Positions 1 to 10,600 of a stretch of DNA of 64,000 nucleotides are shown here, piece by piece; the first letter of the stretch is position 1, and every line of letters begins with the position of its first letter. Origin of the DNA: Tupaia tana (lineage: Eukaryota; Chordata; Mammalia; Scandentia; Tupaiidae). The stretch is taken from assembly GCA_026018925.1 (NCBI GenBank), contig JAKSZU010000002.1, positions 95,266,475-95,330,474 on the forward strand, given 5' to 3'. The translations under genes and the position numbers were made by a program. The notes under the pieces are model-generated. The model was not told where the DNA came from. It was given only the letters and a program-made list of their open reading frames with translations, and did no database searches.

Positions 1-170
1 TCTAATTATTTTTTAAGACAGTCCATCGCTATTTCTCATGTTGCTTGTACAAATACTTTGCCCATCATGAAATACTTCTCAGACAAATCCAGTTGAGAAT
101 ACTATACATGTCAACATCAACAGTTAATAAGCCATATCTGTTTCTCACTAATGTCCTACCTCTCTATTGT

Positions 171-3100
171 TCATTTGTTATCTTTCTCTATCCTCTTCTC
201 TTCACTTCCCCCATTCCACACTGTCCTATTCTCATTAAGTATCTTCACTGCTTTTATGTCCTCCAATTTTTTTTCACTATCATAGAATGCTGATAGTCGG
301 TATATATTGAGTGGATACATGCAATATCTTTCTTTCATATCCTGGCTTACTTCACTCAGCAATATATCCTCCGTATCTGACCACTTTCTATCAAATTCCA
401 GGGCCTTGTTATTTTTTATGGCTGAGTAGTATTCCATAGAGTATATATACCACACTTTTCCAATCCATTCATCAGTTTGTGGACATTTAGGTTGGTTCCA
501 TGTCTTGGCAATTGTGAATAATGCTGCAATAAACATTGATGTGCAAGCACTTTTCTGACTGAGCGTTCTCCTGTCTTTTGGGTAAATACCCAGAAGTGGG
601 ATTACTGGATCGAATGGTAGTTCTATTTGTAGATCTTTGAGGAACCTCCATATTGTTCTCCACAGTGGTTGAACTAGTTTACATTCCCACCAACAGTGTA
701 GGAGGGTTCCCTTTTCACCACATCCCCGCCAACACTTATCACTTTTTATATTCTTAATCTTTGCCATTCTGACAGGGGTTAGGTGGTATCTCATTGTAGT
801 TTTTATCTGCATCTCCCTTATGATGAGGGATGTTGAGCATTTCTTCATATGCTTTTTGGCTATTCGTATGTCTTCCTTAGAGAGACTTTTGTTCAGCTCA
901 TTTTCCCACCTTTTAATTGGGTTAATCATTTTTTTTCGCATAAGGCACTTGAGTTCCCTATGTATTCTGGTTATCAGTCCCTTGTCTGAGGCATATTTAA
1001 CAAAAATATTTTCCCATTCTGAGGGTTGTCGGTTCACACTTGTTACTGTGTCCTTTGCTGTGCAGAAACTTCTTAGTCTAATATAGTCCCACTTGTCTAT
1101 TTTAGGGATTATTGCCTGTGCCTTGGGAGTCTTATTTAAGAAGTCTTTGCCTACTCCAATGTCCCCCAGAGTTTCCCCAGCATTTTCCACCAGTAGTTTT
1201 ATTGTTTGAGGTTTTAGGTTAAGATCTTTGATCCATTTTGAGTTGACTGTTGTTAGTGGTGAAAGATGGGGGTTCAGTTTCATCTTTCTGCAGGTGGATA
1301 CCCAGTTTTTCCAGCACCATTTACTAAAGATGTTTTCCTTTTCCCAATGGATTGACTGATATCCTTTGTCAAAGATCAGTTGGCTGTAAGCTTTGGGGGT
1401 TATTTCTGGGGTCTCTATTCTCTTCCATTGGTCCACATGTCTGTTTTTATGCCAATACCATGCTGTTTTGATGACCACAGCTTTATAGTATATCTTGGGA
1501 TCAGGGAGTGATATGCCTCCTACTCCACTCTTCTTGCGCAGGATTGCTTTTGCAATACGAGGTCTTTTATGGTTCCAGACAAATTCTATGATTGCCCTTT
1601 CTAGATCTCTGAAGAATATCTCTGGTATTTCGATTGGAATTGCATTAAACATGTAGATTAATTTGGGTAGAATTGCCATTTTGATTATGTTAATTCTTCC
1701 AATCCAGGAGCATGGGATATCCTTCCACTTTTTTATGTCACTTTCAATGTCTCTTTTAAGATTTTCGTAGTTTTCTTTATAAAGATCTTTGACTTTCTTA
1801 GTTAGGTTTATCCCTAGGTATCTTATACACCTTGTGGCTACGGTGAAAGGGATTCCTTTCTTCAGCTCTGCTTCGTTCAACTTGTTGTTCATAAATAGAA
1901 ATGCTATAGATTTTTGGATATTGATTTTGTATCCTGCCACTTTACTGTATTCACTTACTACTTCAAGCAGTTTTTTCATGGATACCTTTGGGTCTTCTAA
2001 GTATACCATCATGTCATCTGCAAATAAAGATATTTTCGATTCTTCTTTGCCTATTCGAATGCCTTTAATATTGTTCTCTTCTCTGATTGCAATAGCTAAG
2101 ACTTCCAGTACTATATTAAAGAGCAGTGGAGAAAGTGGGCAGCCCTGCCTAGTACCTGTTTTCAGAGGAAAAGCTTTCAGCTTTTCCCCATTCAGTATAA
2201 TGTTAGCTGTAGGTTTTTCATAGATGGCTTTTATTGTGTTGAGAAATGACCCTTCTATACCAATCTTACTGAGAGTCTTAATCATAAAAGGATGCTGTAT
2301 TTTATCAAATGCTTTCTCCGCATCAATTGAGATGATCATATGGTTTTTATCTTTCTTTCTGTTAATGTGGTGTATTACATTTATGGTCTTGCGTATATTG
2401 AACCATCCTTGCATCCCTGGTATAAAGCCTACCTGATCGTGATGAATGATCTTTGTTATATGTTGTTGGATACGATTTGCGAGTATTTTGTTGAGAATTT
2501 TCGCATCTATATTCATCAATGATATTGGTCTGTAGTTTTCCTTTTTTGTCATATCCTTATCTGTTTTGGGGATGAGGATGATGGAGGCTTCATAAAATGA
2601 ATTTGGAAGGTTTCCTTCCTTTTGAATCTTTAGAAATAATTTTAGTAGGATAGGGGTTAACTCTTCCTTAAAAGTTTTGTAGAATTCACAAGTGAAGCCA
2701 TCTGGGCCTGGGCTTTTCTTTGTTGGGAGGTTATTTATTACTGATTCAATCTCCTGGCTTGTTATAGGTCTATTCAGGTTCTCTATGTCTTCCTGATCCA
2801 ATCTTGGTAGATTATATGCATCCAGGAATTTGTCCATCTCCTCCAGGTTATCTTGTTTGTTGGCGTAAAGTTGCTCATAGTATCCTCTAATGATATTTTG
2901 TATTTCTGCTGTGTCTGTGGTAATATTGCCTGTTTCATCACATATTTGATTAATCTGGTTTCTTTCTTTCTTCTTCTTAATCAGTCTAGCCAATGGTGTG
3001 TCGATCTTGTTAATCTTTTCAAAGAACCAGCTTTTGCTTTCATTTATTTTCTGTATGGTTCGTTTATTTTCTATTTCATTTATTTCTGCTCGAACCTTTA

Positions 3101-4133
3101 TTATTTCTTTTCGCCTGGCATTTTGGGGATTTGTTTGTTGTTGTTTTTCCAATTCTCTGAGGCATGATGATAAGTTATCTAGTTGCCATCTTTCTGTCCT
3201 TTTCTTATGTGCACTAATTGCTATGAATTTTCCTCTTATGACTGCTTTTGCTGTGTCCCATAGATTCTGGACACTTGTGTACTCATTATCATTAGTTTCC
3301 ATAAATTTTTTTATTTCAGCCTTAATTTCTTCAGTAGTGAAGAAGTCATTCAGAAGTAGGTTGTTCAGTTTCCATGTGTTCATGTATTTTCGGGGTTGTG
3401 TCTTGAAATTAATCTTGAGTTTAATTCCATCATGGTCAGAGAAGATACTGGGTACAGTTTCTATGCCTTTGAATCTATAAAGGCTTGATTTGTGTCCTAA
3501 TATATGATCTATCTTTGAAAAGGTTCCATGTCGGGGTGAGAAAAATGTATATGTTGTGGATGTAGGGTGGAAAGTTCTATAGATATCTGTCAAGCCCATT
3601 CCATTTATAGTATCATTTAAGTCCTGTATCTCTCTATTTATTTTCTGTCTAGAAGACCTGTCTATAGGAGATAATGGGGTGTTGAGATCTCCAACAATTA
3701 TAGTATTTCTCCCTATCTCTCCTTTTAGCTCCAACAGTCTTTCCTTCACATATTTAGGCGCACCTGAGTTGGGTGCATAGATATTTATAAGGGTTATGTC
3801 TTCTTGCTGGATTACCCCATTTACTATTATATAATGCCCTTCTTTGTCTCTTCTTACAGTCTTTGTCTTGAAATCTATTTTGTCTGAGATCAATATCGCT
3901 ACTCCAGCCTTTTTTTGATTTCCATTTGCATGGAGTATCTTTTTCCAGCCCTTGACTTTTAGTCTATGTATGTCTTTATCCATAAGGTGAGTTTCTTGTA
4001 GGCAACAGATAGAGGGTTTCTGTTTTCTTATCCAGTCAGCCAGTCTATGTCTCTTTACTGGAGAATTTAATCCATTGACATTCAATGTAATTATCGATAT
4101 TTCCGTACCTGATCCTATCATTAAGTGAGCCAT
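171..4133 (-). CDS. ORF2: LINE-1 ORF2 protein: endonuclease and reverse transcriptase
   Basis: ORF2p nicks target DNA and reverse-transcribes L1 RNA at the nick. The N-terminal apurinic-like endonuclease spans about residues 1-240. Residues expected to be catalytic by alignment with human ORF2p are present: N18, E47 (QETHL), D149 and N151 (GDLNTPLS), D209, and D233/H234 (SDH). The reverse transcriptase covers about 500-775, with the FADD active-site aspartates at 706 and 707 and the conserved stretch [12 protein letters not shown] upstream. The C-terminal cysteine motif C-X3-C-X7-H-X4-C falls at C1134, C1138, H1146 and C1151. The length of 1320 residues exceeds the 1275 of human ORF2p. The last 35 residues follow LSAFYD, where another copy in this window (6663-6923) stops, so this looks like a read-on into 3' UTR. 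The first ATG (MAHLMIGSG) is used; M5 is an alternative start. Translation would depend on unconventional re-initiation after ORF1, as known for mammalian L1. Confidence 0.95.
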   Translation of the reverse strand: MAHLMIGSGTEISIITLNVNGLNSPVKRHRLADWIRKQKPSICCLQETHLMDKDIHRLKVKGWKKILHANGNQKKAGVAILISDKIDFKTKTVRRDKEGHYIIVNGVIQQEDITLINIYAPNSGAPKYVKERLLELKGEIGRNTIIVGDLNTPLSPIDRSSRQKINREIQDLNDTINGMGLTDIYRTFHPTSTTYTFFSPRHGTFSKIDHILGHKSSLYRFKGIETVPSIFSDHDGIKLKINFKTQPRKYMNTWKLNNLLLNDFFTTEEIKAEIKKFMETNDNEYTSVQNLWDTAKAVIRGKFIAISAHKKRTERWQLDNLSSCLRELEKQQQTNPQNARRKEIIKVRAEINEIENKRTIQKINESKSWFFEKINKIDTPLARLIKKKKERNQINQICDETGNITTDTAEIQNIIRGYYEQLYANKQDNLEEMDKFLDAYNLPRLDQEDIENLNRPITSQEIESVINNLPTKKSPGPDGFTCEFYKTFKEELTPILLKLFLKIQKEGNLPNSFYEASIILIPKTDKDMTKKENYRPISLMNIDAKILNKILANRIQQHITKIIHHDQVGFIPGMQGWFNIRKTINVIHHINRKKDKNHMIISIDAEKAFDKIQHPFMIKTLSKIGIEGSFLNTIKAIYEKPTANIILNGEKLKAFPLKTGTRQGCPLSPLLFNIVLEVLAIAIREENNIKGIRIGKEESKISLFADDMMVYLEDPKVSMKKLLEVVSEYSKVAGYKINIQKSIAFLFMNNKLNEAELKKGIPFTVATRCIRYLGINLTKKVKDLYKENYENLKRDIESDIKKWKDIPCSWIGRINIIKMAILPKLIYMFNAIPIEIPEIFFRDLERAIIEFVWNHKRPRIAKAILRKKSGVGGISLPDPKIYYKAVVIKTAWYWHKNRHVDQWKRIETPEITPKAYSQLIFDKGYQSIHWEKENIFSKWCWKNWVSTCRKMKLNPHLSPLTTVNSKWIKDLNLKPQTIKLLVENAGETLGDIGVGKDFLNKTPKAQAIIPKIDKWDYIRLRSFCTAKDTVTSVNRQPSEWENIFVKYASDKGLITRIHRELKCLMRKKMINPIKRWENELNKSLSKEDIRIAKKHMKKCSTSLIIREMQIKTTMRYHLTPVRMAKIKNIKSDKCWRGCGEKGTLLHCWWECKLVQPLWRTIWRFLKDLQIELPFDPVIPLLGIYPKDRRTLSQKSACTSMFIAALFTIAKTWNQPKCPQTDEWIGKVWYIYSMEYYSAIKNNKALEFDRKWSDTEDILLSEVSQDMKERYCMYPLNIYRLSAFYDSEKKLEDIKAVKILNENRTVWNGGSEEKRIEKDNK

Positions 4134-4176
4134 TTTCTTGGTTGCTCTTTGTTCTCGTATAACTGTCTCTGATATT
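4134..4176 (-). other. L1 inter-ORF spacer
   Basis: This 43-bp non-coding spacer separates the ORF1 stop from the first ORF2 ATG, somewhat shorter than the roughly 60 bp of human L1. It is the stretch where ribosomes are thought to re-initiate on bicistronic L1 RNA. No distinct motif was recognised. Confidence 0.8.
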
Positions 4177-5145
4177 TTAGTTTTCCTGGTATAATACTCC
4201 CTTCAGAACCTCTTGAAGAGCTGGTCTGGAGTTGGTAAATTCTTTCAAATTTTGTTTATTCGAGAATGTTTTTATCTTTTTTTCCCATATGAAAGATAAT
4301 TTTGCCGGGTATAATATTCTTGGTTGAAATTGTTTTTCACTCAACACTTTTACTATGCTTCCCCATTCTTTCCTTTCTTGCATTGTTTCCGCCGAAAGAT
4401 CCGATGTTAGCCTGATGGGGTGACCTTTGTAAGTAACCTGGCATTTCCCTCTTGCCAACTTTAGTATCTTGTCTTTGTCTGTTGTTTTTGCCAGTCTGGC
4501 TATAATGTGCCTTGGAGAGGATCTTCTTGGGTTGATTCTACCCGGGGTCCTATGTATTTCCTGGGTCTGGATATTTGAGTGCCTTTCTAGATTTGGAGAG
4601 TTTTCTTCCAGGATCTCATGGAATAAATTATCTAGGCCCTTATTATTTTCTTCCTCTTCTGGAATACCTATTATCCGGATGTTGGGGCGCTTGATAGTAT
4701 CCAGTATTCCTCGTATATTATCCTCATTTTTCATGGTTGTTTTCTCAATCTTCTTGATGCTTTTTTCTAGGTCAGATGTTTTGTCTTCTACGTTAGATAT
4801 TCGATCTTCTGCCTGGTCTAACCTACTTTTAATACTTTCAAGGGAGGTTTTGATTTCCTGTATCACATTCTTCATTCCTAGAAGCTCCATCTGGTTCTTG
4901 TTTAAGGTATCCATTTCTTCTTTCAAGTCATTGAAGGACTTCCTCATCTCCTGGAGCTCCTTGTCTCTTTTCTCTTCCATCTCAGTTAGTTTGGTCACTA
5001 CAAATAATCTGAATTCCTTATCAGACATGTCCACGACGTCCATTGTATTGACTGTGGGTGATGTAGGCTTGATGATTTCCCTTGAGGGAGAGGCCTTTTG
5101 TTGGTTGCTCATATTTCTGGAGCCTCTGCGATTGTTCTTAGTCAT
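4177..5145 (-). CDS. ORF1: LINE-1 ORF1 protein: trimeric RNA-binding chaperone
   Basis: ORF1p coats L1 RNA and has nucleic-acid chaperone activity; it forms cytoplasmic RNPs with ORF2p. The 322-residue frame (human is 338) has a basic N-terminus ([11 protein letters not shown]), then a heptad-rich, E/K-rich coiled coil at about 45-150 that includes the conserved [10 protein letters not shown] segment. The RRM starts at about 154 ([11 protein letters not shown]). The C-terminal domain shows [16 protein letters not shown] and then [14 protein letters not shown], matching the human order. The end ([16 protein letters not shown]) is typical of L1. An ATG at 5145 starts the conserved-looking region, and the frame has no internal break. 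Large plus-strand frames opposite it are shadows. Confidence 0.95.
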   Translation of the reverse strand: MTKNNRRGSRNMSNQQKASPSREIIKPTSPTVNTMDVVDMSDKEFRLFVVTKLTEMEEKRDKELQEMRKSFNDLKEEMDTLNKNQMELLGMKNVIQEIKTSLESIKSRLDQAEDRISNVEDKTSDLEKSIKKIEKTTMKNEDNIRGILDTIKRPNIRIIGIPEEEENNKGLDNLFHEILEENSPNLERHSNIQTQEIHRTPGRINPRRSSPRHIIARLAKTTDKDKILKLARGKCQVTYKGHPIRLTSDLSAETMQERKEWGSIVKVLSEKQFQPRILYPAKLSFIWEKKIKTFSNKQNLKEFTNSRPALQEVLKGVLYQEN

Positions 5146-5793
5146 TAGGTATTCTATATGTTTCTTCCTAACTGATTGTTAATAGTTGTACAGGCTTAGA
5201 AAATTGATGATTTCCCTTATGGTTGGCCTACCTGTTGCTCACAATTACCATTAACTGTTGCCACTACCCTGGATGGCCCAAAGTCCTCACTGTCTCTAAG
5301 GACAGGTGAGCCTACAATTGACTGAATAAGCAACACCCCAAGAGCAAAGAAAAACAAACTGAAAATAGGAAATCGCGCGGCGCGCAGAGTCCAAAGGCTA
5401 GTGGGAAAGTGTCAGAAGATGAGTGACAGGATCAGGTTGGTCAGGTCTGGAGCCTGAGTCCGCCTGGTGCCCGGAACTGCTGGCCGGCTCGATCCGGATT
5501 GTGGGTGGGGTGGGGTGGGAGTTCGCCTTAAAGTCCCAGACAACCAACCTGGGGTCCAAGGAGGAGAAACGGTGGGGATGCGTGGAGATTCGGAAAGGTC
5601 GGGCCCGCAGCCTCAGTCCGCCTGGTGCCCGGAACTGCTGGCCGGCTCGATCCGGATTGTGGGTGGGGTGGGGTGGGAGTTCGCCTTAAAGTCCCAGACA
5701 ACCAACCTGGGGTCCAAGGAGGAGAAACGGTGGGGAAGCGTGGAGATTCGGAAAGGTCGGGCCCGCAGCCTCAGTCCGCCTGGTGCCCGGAAC
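5146..5793 (-). promoter_or_regulatory. L1 5' UTR / internal promoter with GC-rich monomers
   Basis: About 650 bp precede ORF1. The part next to ORF1 (5146 to about 5450) is single copy; the outer part is tandem, GC- and CpG-rich repeats. By analogy with mouse L1, where tandem monomers carry promoter activity, this region probably drives sense transcription. That is inferred from position and composition only; no transcription-factor site was assigned. Confidence 0.75.
5461..5793 (-). repeat. Tandem 158-bp L1 promoter monomers, two full copies plus a stub
   Basis: The string 'cgcctggtgcccggaac' occurs at 5461, 5619 and 5777, giving an exact 158-bp period. The two full units differ at a single base as far as I can compare by eye (5579 versus 5737). 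The third unit stops after about 17 bases at the L1 5' end. A degenerate join to the single-copy 5' UTR lies at about 5448-5460. Confidence 0.9.
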
Positions 5794-6359
5794 CGATGAT
5801 AGAACTGTTTCATGTAATGACTAGTAGTGGATACATGGCTCTCAGAATTTGTCAGAATCCAAAGAGGACATGATAGGATGAGTGAATTTTACTCTGTGTA
5901 AACTAAGTAAAAATATACTAGGATGTAGAGGTATCCCAAAATGGAATACAAGTTGTAACAAAATCTAACCCATGAATATCATTACACATCAACACAGATG
6001 GAAGACAGAACTAACCTAAGTGGCTTTAGATATCAGTATTTTGATTGAATGCTGTTAAAGCTAAAGACAAAAATTACTGTACAGGTCCTATATTCAAGTT
6101 ATTGTGTTGTGCACAGGAGTATGAGTTAAGAATTCTGCAACTACTTGTGTCCGTCAATATTGAACAAGAAAGCCAATGTATTGTAAACTGTGAGAGCCAT
6201 ATTTCTAATTGATAGAGCAAAAATAAAACCTATAGTATTGACTGAAACTGTGAACTCATAGATGAAGAAATAAATGTGTGTGTGTGCATGGGGCTAATAC
6301 ACATGCACATGTGTATACATACATATAATATCTTTTTTAAACTCAAATTCATATTCCTC
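5794..6359. other. Unrecognised unique DNA
   Basis: AT-rich sequence between the full-length L1 and the next L1 fragment. A short TG-rich stretch lies around 6274-6325. No coding or repeat signature was recognised. Confidence 0.4.
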
Positions 6360-6374
6360 CATCAAGGCCATTTC

Positions 6375-6957
6375 TTTTTTTTCTTTTTTTCACATTATTT
6401 ATTAGTATTATTATTTTTTTGTATATACTTTCAATCATGTCGTTTGGCTTACAATGAGACCATTTCGATATGTGAACATTTCTCCCCAGACCCATTGATC
6501 AAAATATCTTCAACAGATAACGCCACACCTCCCTATCCCATCAATGCTCTGCCTCTGTATCCCTCCTCCAAATGTCCTTCGTTAGGCCCCACTCCTCCAC
6601 ATACACCTCATCTGACATTCACACCCATCTCTTGTGTTTGTTCAACTGTTAGTCAATCAGTTTCAGTCATAGAATGCAGACAGACAGTATATGTTAAGTG
6701 GGGACATACAATGTCTCTCCTTCTTATCCTGGCTTGCCTCACTCAGCAGTACATCTTCCATATTCTTCCACTTTCTGTCAAAAGCCAGGGTTCTGTTGGT
6801 TTTTATGGCTGAGTAGTATTCCATAGAGTATATGTGCCACAGTTTTTCAATCCATTCCTCCATACGGGGGCATTTGGGTTGGTTCCATGACTTAGCGATT
6901 GTGAATAGTGCCACAATAAACATCGATGTGCAAGCACTTTTCCAATGAAGAATTCTT
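6375..6957 (-). mobile_element. 5'-truncated LINE-1 3' end
   Basis: This copy holds only the ORF2 C-terminus (6663-6923 reads FIVALFTIAKSWNQPKCP, then [20 protein letters not shown] and ends LSAFYD-stop) and a roughly 290-bp 3' UTR ending in T-rich sequence at 6375. A 15-bp target-site duplication with one mismatch flanks it (6360-6374 and 6958-6972, 'aaggccatttc' core). It is a dead-on-arrival insertion made by target-primed reverse transcription. Confidence 0.9.
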
Positions 6958-6972
6958 CATTAAGGCCATTTC

Positions 6973-8052
6973 AATGCTACCTCCTTCATGAAACCTTACA
7001 GTTTGACTAGAGTAGATTCCATTTTTCTTTATAATTGTCTTATAGTACCTGTCATGTTTGTCTTGCACTTTTATACATTTATTAAAGACCTTTCCAGACA
7101 GTAACTATTAAAAATCTTGTTTAGCTTTTACCTTCTGCAATATCCTCCATAGTTCCATAAGAAGCATAGGCACTCAGTAGAGTGAACGAAATTTAATGTT
7201 AGAGATACCTAGATACAAATCTGAATGTGGAAGAATTAATGTACTCTTAGGTAATAAGTTGTCTTCAAGCTGGACTGCTCAGGGCCTTAGATCGTCCAAA
7301 GATACTCTCCTGGGTCTTCAACATTTTCCTTTTTACTGTATCTTCAATATTATCTAGTTCCTATGTTTATGAAAACTGAATACTGATGATTGCTGAATGC
7401 ATATATCCAGTCATAACTTCTCCTCAGAGAAACTTAAGCATCTTCCTGATTCATTCCCCCATCTTTCTTTCCCCATTTTTTCCCAACCCATCAGGGAGTG
7501 GTGTATCAAATCTCTTCCAATTCTCCACCCAGTTAAATATCCCCAGTCCATCGCTTCCATAGTCCAAGCTATCATCATCTCTTGCCAAACTTTTTTTTTT
7601 CCTTTTCTCTCTTTAATTTTGTGGTTAGGGATTTTAGTGTTCTAGAAAATGTTTATCTTTCATAAAGTTACAAAGATTCACTCCCAGTTTTCTTCTAGAT
7701 ATCTCTGCTATTTAGGTTACACACAGGCATCCTCCACACATCTCCTCCTCACAGAGTTTCACTTTTGGGTTCTCTAATTCCCTAGGAAGCTCTGTTTCTT
7801 CTGTAATTTCTAGAATTAGTCACAGTTCCCAGTTATAGTAAAAATACATGAAGGGGCTCTGTACCCATTTCCTCAAGTTAATTTGGAGCAAGTTTTATTT
7901 TCAAGGCAATAAGCCTGCTTGCTATCCTTTTGGCTCCTATACTATTAAGTTAGAAGAAATCATAACTGATGTGTTAATATCAAAGACAGTGTGCCTCACA
8001 CAGGCATGCCTGGGTACCCTGAACAGTTTCTATTATCTTTCTTGTTTAATTT
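6973..8052. other. Unrecognised, no gene seen
   Basis: AT-rich, with a CT-rich stretch at about 7420-7620. No supported coding frame or repeat family. A MIR-like segment near 7196-7260 is too weak to call. Confidence 0.35.
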
Positions 8053-8222
8053 AGTTGTATTCTTTTTTAAAATTTAACTTTATTTATTATTATTTGTTTT
8101 TAATTTGACCAAAGGAAGACAGAGAGAGAGAAAGCAAGAAACCAAGCTGCCAGGTTTGAGACTCAAACAGCAGTCAGCCATGTGGGAGTCCAGCATTTTT
8201 AACTACCATGTCACCTGTTGGC
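8053..8222 (-). mobile_element. Family II tRNA-derived SINE
   Basis: Minus-strand copy: AT-rich tail, 'aatttgacca', GA-rich middle and the tRNA-like head complement ('atgtgggagtccagc', then 'cacctgttggcccc'). It abuts an L1 fragment on its right. Confidence 0.8.
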
Positions 8223-8588
8223 CCCTTTTATTTTATTATTTTTTTTTACTTCAATCACTGTGTATCAGTACAGTATACCAAATGAATTTTCCCATCATGA
8301 ATACACTGTGTATTGGCTTAGTCAAAGATAATACCATACACATTATCATCCACAGATAATTATTCATTTTCATGCCCCTAAAATGTTTTGCCTCTTTTTT
8401 CCATTGATTCCCTTCCTCTCATCTTCCCTCATTTCCCACCCTCCTACCACATTGTCTCTAGTATCACCACTGCTCTCCCTGCTTTTATACCTTCCAGTCT
8501 TTCAGTTTCTGCCATAGAGTGCAGACATTCAGTATACATTGAGTGGAGACATACAATGCCTCTCTTTCATAGTCTGGCTTGCTTCACT
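8223..8588 (-). mobile_element. 5'-truncated LINE-1 3' UTR fragment
   Basis: A T-rich start is followed by a 3' UTR and a short ORF2 end ('gagtggagacatacaatg', then 'ctggcttgcttcact') that align with the other L1 copies. The segment with 'cccatcatgaatac' resembles the 3' UTR at 60-80 of the full-length L1 more than the other fragments do. No clear duplication was found. Confidence 0.7.
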
Positions 8589-8709
8589 TGCCAGACTTCT
8601 TAGAGTTTCTGAATTGACCAATTTGTTTTATACTCTTCATTTCAATTCATTATTCACAAGGTAATTAGAATGATTGCTATCAAAATCTAAATCATAGCTT
8701 GTTTCTATT

Positions 8710-8900
8710 TGCATCATTTAAATTCTTCAATAACTTCCTATTGTATAATACAAAATAAAATCCAGTCACTTTATGTTTTTGTCCTCAAAGCTCTGCACAA
8801 AACTGTGCTCTTAGTTATGAGCCTCTGGTTATTTTCTCAGACTCGGCTGCCTCTTTTCTTAGGGTTTTTGCAACTGCAGTTTACTTCTGCTAGAGTAGAG
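8710..8900 (+). repeat. Ancient L2 relic (internal part)
   Basis: 'cttcctattgtataata', then 'aaatccagtcactt' and 'ctcaaagctctgcac', resembles the L2 consensus stretch on shortening 'aaactcc' and 'ggccctgcac'. Highly diverged; probably the same element as the L2 piece at 9175-9425. Confidence 0.4.
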
Positions 8901-9174
8901 CTTCTCTGTGCTGAGCAAATGTCCCAGTTAAATTTATCATTTTCTTAAAATGTAGTAAAATTAACTGTTAGAAAATTTTTTAAAGAGTATTTTATTTTGA
9001 TATTTAACAGATATCAGATTGCTATAAATGTTACAATGCTGATTCTTAATTTCTATATGGACTTAATGTGGGTCCAGGAATAGCTTACTGATGGGAACTG
9101 GCTGATCTGTGTGCTACTGAGTAGCCTAGGAGTATAGTACTCTGGGTATGAGTGATTCTATCTGATTTGTAAAC

Positions 9175-9425
9175 TCTCAGATTAGGTGACACTTCCTCAA
9201 AGAGTCTGTCCTGACCATGCTATCTGATTAGGCCCCTCCTCCCATGACCTTTTCTATAACTACACACTATTTGTTTCATTCATAATATGTGTGGAAATTG
9301 CACTCCCACATTAGACACATATTTCCCTGCTTACTTTATTCTCTGCCTTTCCCTCACAAACTACTGGTGTCAGAGACCATAGCTAGTTTGCTCACTAAGG
9401 TATATGGATTGCAAAGTCAAATAAT
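9175..9425 (+). repeat. Ancient L2 relic (3' part)
   Basis: 'gtgacacttcctcaaagag' then 'ctgtcctgacc', and later 'tgtcagagaccatagct', follow the order of the L2 3' region (the usual 'gaggccttccctgacc' and 'gggcagggac' motifs). Old and diverged. Confidence 0.5.
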
Positions 9426-9493
9426 GCCTAATAACATTTGACTAATGAATTTCTCAGAGCTTTTAATATGCTACAATAAAGTGTGAAATTCTG

Positions 9494-9759
9494 GGAACAA
9501 GCAGTTAGCGTAATGGCTATGTCGCTGAACTCCCACGTAGTTGACCGCGGTTCGCATCCCAGACCTGGTGGCTTAAAATTCACGCCGGGCGCGTGTGCAC
9601 ATGTGCCCAAGATCCCGAGAGGAGAATGGAGGAGAAGGGATTGCGCCATGACCATCCCCCCTGGGGGGTGATTTCTCGCTTTCTGTCTCTATGTCTCTCT
9701 CTGTCTGTCTGGCAAGCGCACGCACCCTATAGCGAAAATCTCTCAAAAAAAAAAAAAAA
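9494..9759 (+). mobile_element. Family I tRNA-derived SINE, young
   Basis: Complete copy from 'ggaacaagcagttagcgtaa' to a 15-A tail. An identical 13-bp duplication ('gtgtgaaattctg') lies at 9481-9493 and 9760-9772. The A-box-like 'tagcgtaatgg' and B-box-like 'ggttcgcatcc' are present. CpGs are well preserved, which suggests youth. Confidence 0.95.
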
Positions 9760-9822
9760 GTGTGAAATTCTGAGGGACTGTATAAAGTGAAGAATTTCCT
9801 AAATGTGTTTGACCATGAACCC

Positions 9823-10439
9823 TGTTCTAGTCTGTTCTGCCATTAATAACAAACATCGCTTGAGTTGGGGTAATTAAAGAAAATAAGTTTATTTAGCTCA
9901 TGGTTTCGAGGTCCTAGGTTCAGGGGCTACATCTGGCAAAGATCTTCTTGCTAGTGGATGATATGGCAGATGACAGAAGTTTGAGTTGTCTCCTCTTCTT
10001 TTTTTATAAACCCTTAGGACTCCATCATGGGGGTTCTGTCCTGAAGTCTAATCACTTCCCGAACACCCCATATTTATTTATTTATTTGTAGAGACATCTT
10101 TGCTATAGGGTGCACATACTCATCAGAGAGCCAGAAAGCCAGAAAGCAAGAAATCATCCCCCAGGGGAGATGGTCATGCCACAGTCCATTCTCCTCTTGA
10201 AATTTTGGGGACACACACATGTGCACCTGGTGTAAGTTTTAAGCCATTAAGTCTGGGTCTCAAATTACTGTCAACTACCTGGGAGTCTAGAGACCTAACC
10301 ATTATACCATCTGAGGTCCAAGGCCCCATCCTTCAACACAATAATTGAAGTAAGTCTCCATCCACTCTCTCCATGCTGTGACAATGAATCATCAGATTTT
10401 AGTTTATGGATATTGGGAGGATACATTCAACCCATAGCA
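9823..10439 (-). mobile_element. Solo MaLR-type LTR (MST/THE1-like), fossil
   Basis: Ends read tg...ca, with 'tctagtctgttctgcc' at one side and 'cattcaacccatagca' at the other, the reverse of MST-like LTRs. A 5-bp flank ('aaccc'/'gaccc') differs at one base. It is an old solo LTR with no internal virus-derived part, about 365 bp without the SINE inserted at 10071-10319. Confidence 0.7.
10071..10319 (-). mobile_element. Family I SINE nested in an LTR
   Basis: Starts with 'atttattt' tail complement and 'tttgctatagggtgcac', ends with the head complement 'ccattataccatctgaggtc'. Diverged duplication 'aacacccca'/'aaggcccca' (10062-10070, 10320-10328). Younger than the LTR it interrupts. Confidence 0.85.
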
Positions 10440-10484
10440 GACCCTTTCTTCAGGATGAATTCTATAAAATATATGATAGAAAAT

Positions 10485-10600
10485 GCATGGCCATCTCCAG
10501 GGGACTTCGTTCTCTCTCTCTCTTTTTCTCTCTCTCTCCTCTCTGTCTTTCTGGTCAGCAAATGCATCTTATAGCAAAATTATAAAAGAAAAAAGGGAAA
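10485..10600 (+). mobile_element. Family I SINE 3' fragment
   Basis: Only the distal half is present: 'catggccatctccagggg', a CT-rich run and 'cttatagcaaaattataaaa'. The tRNA-like head is missing. Confidence 0.6.

Larger units (their letters stand above)
1..5793 (-). mobile_element. Near full-length LINE-1 with both ORFs open, 3' end cut by window edge
   Basis: The element reads on the minus strand. It has a 5' UTR (5146-5793) with 158-bp monomers, ORF1 (4177-5145), a 43-bp spacer, ORF2 (171-4133) and the start of a 3' UTR (1-170). Both proteins match the mammalian L1 plan closely along their whole length and neither has an internal stop, so the copy is young and possibly still mobile. No A tail or 3' target-site duplication is visible because position 1 still lies in or next to the 3' UTR, so the duplication cannot be checked at the 5' end either. 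The 5' limit at about 5793 is where similarity to the monomer stops abruptly. Three shorter L1 fragments elsewhere in the window have related but different 3' UTRs, which suggests several subfamilies. Confidence 0.95.

Noticed and set aside
820-3480. Several plus-strand frames of 60-160 codons across the full-length L1
   Set aside because: They are antisense shadows of ORF2, hydrophobic and without domains; ORF2 on the other strand explains the sequence.
4469-5182. 237-codon plus-strand frame opposite ORF1
   Set aside because: Mirror frame of the coiled-coil-rich ORF1; serine/leucine-rich with no recognisable fold.
5461-5793. CRISPR-like or satellite array
   Set aside because: The repeats are contiguous, with no spacers, and join an L1 5' UTR; the host is a mammal.
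5423-5873. Glycine/valine-rich frames repeated along the monomers, considered as a repeat protein gene
   Set aside because: The period (158 bp) is not a multiple of three, so the apparent repeats come from different frames of a non-coding promoter array.
7196-7260. MIR fragment
   Set aside because: Only a short, weak resemblance; below what I would annotate.
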